A stretch of DNA of 12,321 nt, taken from positions 1 through 12,321 of the forward strand of contig JBDSCZ010000219.1 of NCBI GenBank assembly GCA_039920865.1, read 5' to 3'. The translations under genes and the position numbers were made by a program. The stretch is from AVCC01 sp039920865. GTDB taxonomy: Bacteria; Pseudomonadota; Gammaproteobacteria; Burkholderiales; Burkholderiaceae_D. This document shows, one piece after another, positions 11,869 through 12,321 of this stretch (position 1 is its first letter; each line of letters starts with the position of its first letter). The notes under the pieces are model-generated. The model was given only the letters and a program-made list of their open reading frames with translations. It did not search any database and was not told the origin of the DNA.

Positions 11869-12321
11869 GTGGACTTTAGCATAAAAACATTCGACGCAAA
11901 AAACACTATTGACGGCGCAAAAACCGGCTGCATCGCAGTTGGGGTGTACGAAAACAAGAAACTGACGCAGGCGGCACAGGCGCTTGATAGCAAGGGCGCC
12001 ATCAGCGCTGCAATAAAGTCCGGCGACATCAGCGGCAAACCCGGATCAACCTTGCTGCTGCGCGCACTCGATGGCATCAGCGCGGCCCGGATTCTTCTAG
12101 TCGGCTTGGGCAATGACGAAACCGTCAGCGACAAAAATTTTATTCAGGCGGCGCAAGCAACCGCACGCGCATTCGCCACCCTGGGTGCGGCAGACGCGTT
12201 GATCGCCTTGCCATTGGCCGCGATCAAGGAGCGCGATGTCGCCTGGGCGATTCGATGCATCACGCTGGCGCTGCGTGAAAACGCCTATCGATGCGACAGT
12301 CAGAAGAGCAAGAAAGAAGCA
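11869..12321 (+). CDS. pepA: leucyl aminopeptidase, N-terminal part (cut by window end)
   Basis: An open frame of 151 codons starts at GTG 11869 and runs off the window. The visible part is the N-terminal, non-catalytic domain of the M17 leucyl aminopeptidase family: DFSIKTFDAKN at the start, IAVGVYENKKLTQAAQALD, and the ARILLVGLGN motif (about residues 74-83), followed by an ATARAFATLGAADA helix. The catalytic metal-binding domain, needed for proof, lies beyond the edge. GTG is chosen because GAGG (11857-11860) lies 8 bp upstream and the protein start agrees with the family. In E. coli PepA is both an aminopeptidase and a DNA-binding protein (carAB control, Xer recombination). Its divergence from lptF matches the arrangement seen in many proteobacteria. 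Confidence 0.88.
   Translation, partial: MDFSIKTFDAKNTIDGAKTGCIAVGVYENKKLTQAAQALDSKGAISAAIKSGDISGKPGSTLLLRALDGISAARILLVGLGNDETVSDKNFIQAAQATARAFATLGAADALIALPLAAIKERDVAWAIRCITLALRENAYRCDSQKSKKEA

Noticed and set aside
1..12321. tRNA or rRNA genes, or phage or defence genes
   Set aside because: No cloverleaf, GTTCRANNC-type T-loop context or rRNA stretch was noticed, and all protein genes are ordinary metabolic, regulatory or envelope functions.

Overview
The window looks like a piece of a betaproteobacterial chromosome, most likely Oxalobacteraceae or a close relative (Herbaspirillum / Collimonas / Herminiimonas type). That placement is inferred from the protein sequences, the moderately GC-rich codon use and the gene order. 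It is not a database result. Almost all the DNA is coding, and most of it is a complete, ordinary-looking gene set for assimilatory sulfate reduction.

Layout: (1) Positions 1-1683, minus strand: a CysB-type LysR regulator (742-1683) followed 25 bp downstream by a small class I SAM-dependent methyltransferase (63-716). A 9-bp perfect hairpin lies beyond it at 24-44. (2) Positions 1865-7948, plus strand: a tightly packed operon of a TauE/SafE-type membrane protein, sulfite reductase hemoprotein (cysI), a DUF934 protein, an iron-sulfur APS reductase (cysH) and the two ATP sulfurylase subunits (cysD, cysN). Several junctions overlap or are only a few bases apart, and a good intrinsic terminator follows cysN at 7996-8020. 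(3) Positions 8099-8830, plus strand: cobA, uroporphyrinogen-III C-methyltransferase. (4) Positions 8831-9160, noncoding: a 207-bp MITE-like element with 26-bp terminal inverted repeats and flanking 4-bp direct repeats. Three related repeat units are nested inside it. (5) Positions 9161-11822, minus strand: lptF and lptG (LPS export permeases, overlapping by 4 bp), followed by cbiX (small sirohydrochlorin chelatase). (6) Positions 11869-12321, plus strand: the N-terminal part of pepA (leucyl aminopeptidase, GTG start), cut by the window end.

How the genes fit together: CysDN activates sulfate to APS. The CysH here has the CC...CxxC iron-sulfur signature of APS reductases, so it should reduce APS directly, and neither an APS kinase gene nor a kinase domain on CysN is present. 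CysI then reduces sulfite to sulfide using siroheme and a [4Fe-4S] cluster. CobA and CbiX supply two of the three siroheme steps (double methylation of uroporphyrinogen III, and metal insertion). The precorrin-2 oxidation enzyme and a CysJ-like flavoprotein are not in the window. The CysB-type regulator sits divergent to the operon and is its likely activator.

The metabolic genes themselves are not novel. The most unusual object is the composite repeat element between cobA and cbiX. Smaller points of interest are the tandem CCGGAATTA repeats before cysI, a run of dyads in the cobA leader, and the DUF934 protein translationally joined to cysI and cysH.
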